DNA from: an uncultured Candidatus Nemicrothrix sp.
Lineage (GTDB): Bacteria; Actinomycetota; Acidimicrobiia; Acidimicrobiales; Acidimicrobilacustridaceae
NCBI GenBank assembly: GCA_903827085.1
Contig: CAIKHC010000159.1
Coordinates: 1-5,368 of the forward strand
Direction of reading: 5' to 3'
Length of the DNA stretch: 5,368 nucleotides
This document shows positions 5,095 to 5,368 of the stretch, piece by piece. Position numbers and translations under genes: made by a program. The notes under the pieces were generated by a model, which saw only the letters and a program-made list of their open reading frames with translations, was not told where the DNA came from and ran no database searches. Positions within the stretch are counted from its first letter, which is position 1. Each line of letters starts with the position of its first letter.

Positions 5095-5368
5095 TCAGCC
5101 GCAGGTCTGGCCCTCGGGTACCTGCGGAATGAACTCGCTCAATGTGGTCGTCGTGATTGACTGCGTCGTAGACGTTGTTGCCATTGTCGACGACGTTGCA
5201 CCCGATCGAACTGTTGAGGAAGTCGAAGCAACGGTGGTTGTCGTCGTAAGGAAACTCAGATCGGGAGCTTCGTTTGGCGACGGAATCGGACGCAGTCCGC
5301 GAAACACATCGAACATCGGCTGCGAAGCAGCAACGTTGAGTTCAAGAACGCTTGCCGCCCCCTTGAAC
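5095..5368 (-). CDS. C-terminal part of a probable exported or surface protein with Thr/Ser-rich tail (possibly LCP family)
   Basis: The frame is open from the window edge to a TGA at 5097-5095, showing 90 C-terminal residues. The Met at 5316 is probably internal, since protein-like sequence (AASVLELNVAASQPMFDVF) continues upstream of it without a stop. Visible residues 1-24 look like the end of a folded domain. Residues 25-40 are a Pro-containing linker, 41-76 are dominated by Thr and Ser, and the end is EFIPQVPEGQTCG with a penultimate Cys. Such Thr-rich tails are usual on actinobacterial exported proteins. The VLELN...QPMFDVFRG segment vaguely recalls the end of the domain in LytR-CpsA-Psr proteins, which attach glycopolymers to peptidoglycan. 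That would suit the locus, but it is a weak guess. It converges on fcl with only 4 nt between the stops. The N-terminus, and so any signal peptide, is outside. Confidence 0.72.
   Translation of the reverse strand, partial: FKGAASVLELNVAASQPMFDVFRGLRPIPSPNEAPDLSFLTTTTTVASTSSTVRSGATSSTMATTSTTQSITTTTLSEFIPQVPEGQTCG
5099..5127 (+). terminator. 8-bp stem-loop just after the fcl stop, candidate U-less terminator
   Basis: CCGCAGGT at 5099-5106 is the exact reverse complement of ACCTGCGG at 5120-5127, with a 13-nt loop that holds a further short CC/GG pairing. It starts 8 nt after the fcl TAA and overlaps the last codons of the convergent gene. No T-run follows on the plus strand (AATGAACTCG), and on the minus strand it lies before the stop codon, so it best fits plus-strand transcription ending. 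Confidence 0.4.

Noticed and set aside
5095..5316. Complete 73-residue protein starting at the Met at 5316
   Set aside because: The same frame runs open to the window edge with protein-like sequence, so this Met is more likely internal and the gene is partial.

Overview
The window looks like part of a cell-surface polysaccharide or glycoconjugate locus from an actinobacterium. The evidence is a fairly GC-rich composition (estimated by eye), GTG starts, 4-nt ATGA/GTGA gene junctions, a leaderless-looking start, and Thr-rich low-complexity tails on an exported and a membrane-anchored protein. An Acidimicrobiia/Ilumatobacter-like member is my best guess, but it rests on recollection of similar proteins, not on a search.

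Layout. The left two thirds is read on the minus strand. Starting near 4020, three GT-B fold family-4 glycosyltransferases follow one another (4020-2914, 2917-1772, 1775-504), joined by 4-nt overlaps. A perfect 12-bp stem-loop (501-528) sits across the stop codon of the last one. A 50-nt gap follows, then a small single-pass membrane protein with a Thr/Pro tail (454-137). It overlaps by GTGA the first 46 codons of a sugar-phosphate nucleotidyltransferase that leaves the window on the left (140-1). On the plus strand, divergent from the glycosyltransferases, a GDP-L-fucose synthase (fcl/wcaG) runs from 4113 to 5090. It converges, with 4 nt between stop codons, on the C-terminal end of a minus-strand, probably exported protein (5368-5095, its start lies outside).

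How it may work together. The nucleotidyltransferase would activate a sugar phosphate, Fcl would make GDP-L-fucose (its partner GDP-mannose 4,6-dehydratase is not in the window), and the three glycosyltransferases would build an oligosaccharide. No flippase, polymerase, ligase or priming transferase is visible here, so the final polymer cannot be named.

Gene content is mostly of known kinds. The less ordinary items are the small Thr-tailed membrane protein coupled to the nucleotidyltransferase, two U-less hairpins overlapping gene 3' ends, and a compact divergent control region with helically phased repeats. I found no RNA genes, CRISPR array, insertion sequence or phage feature, and no stretch over 300 bases lacks a gene.
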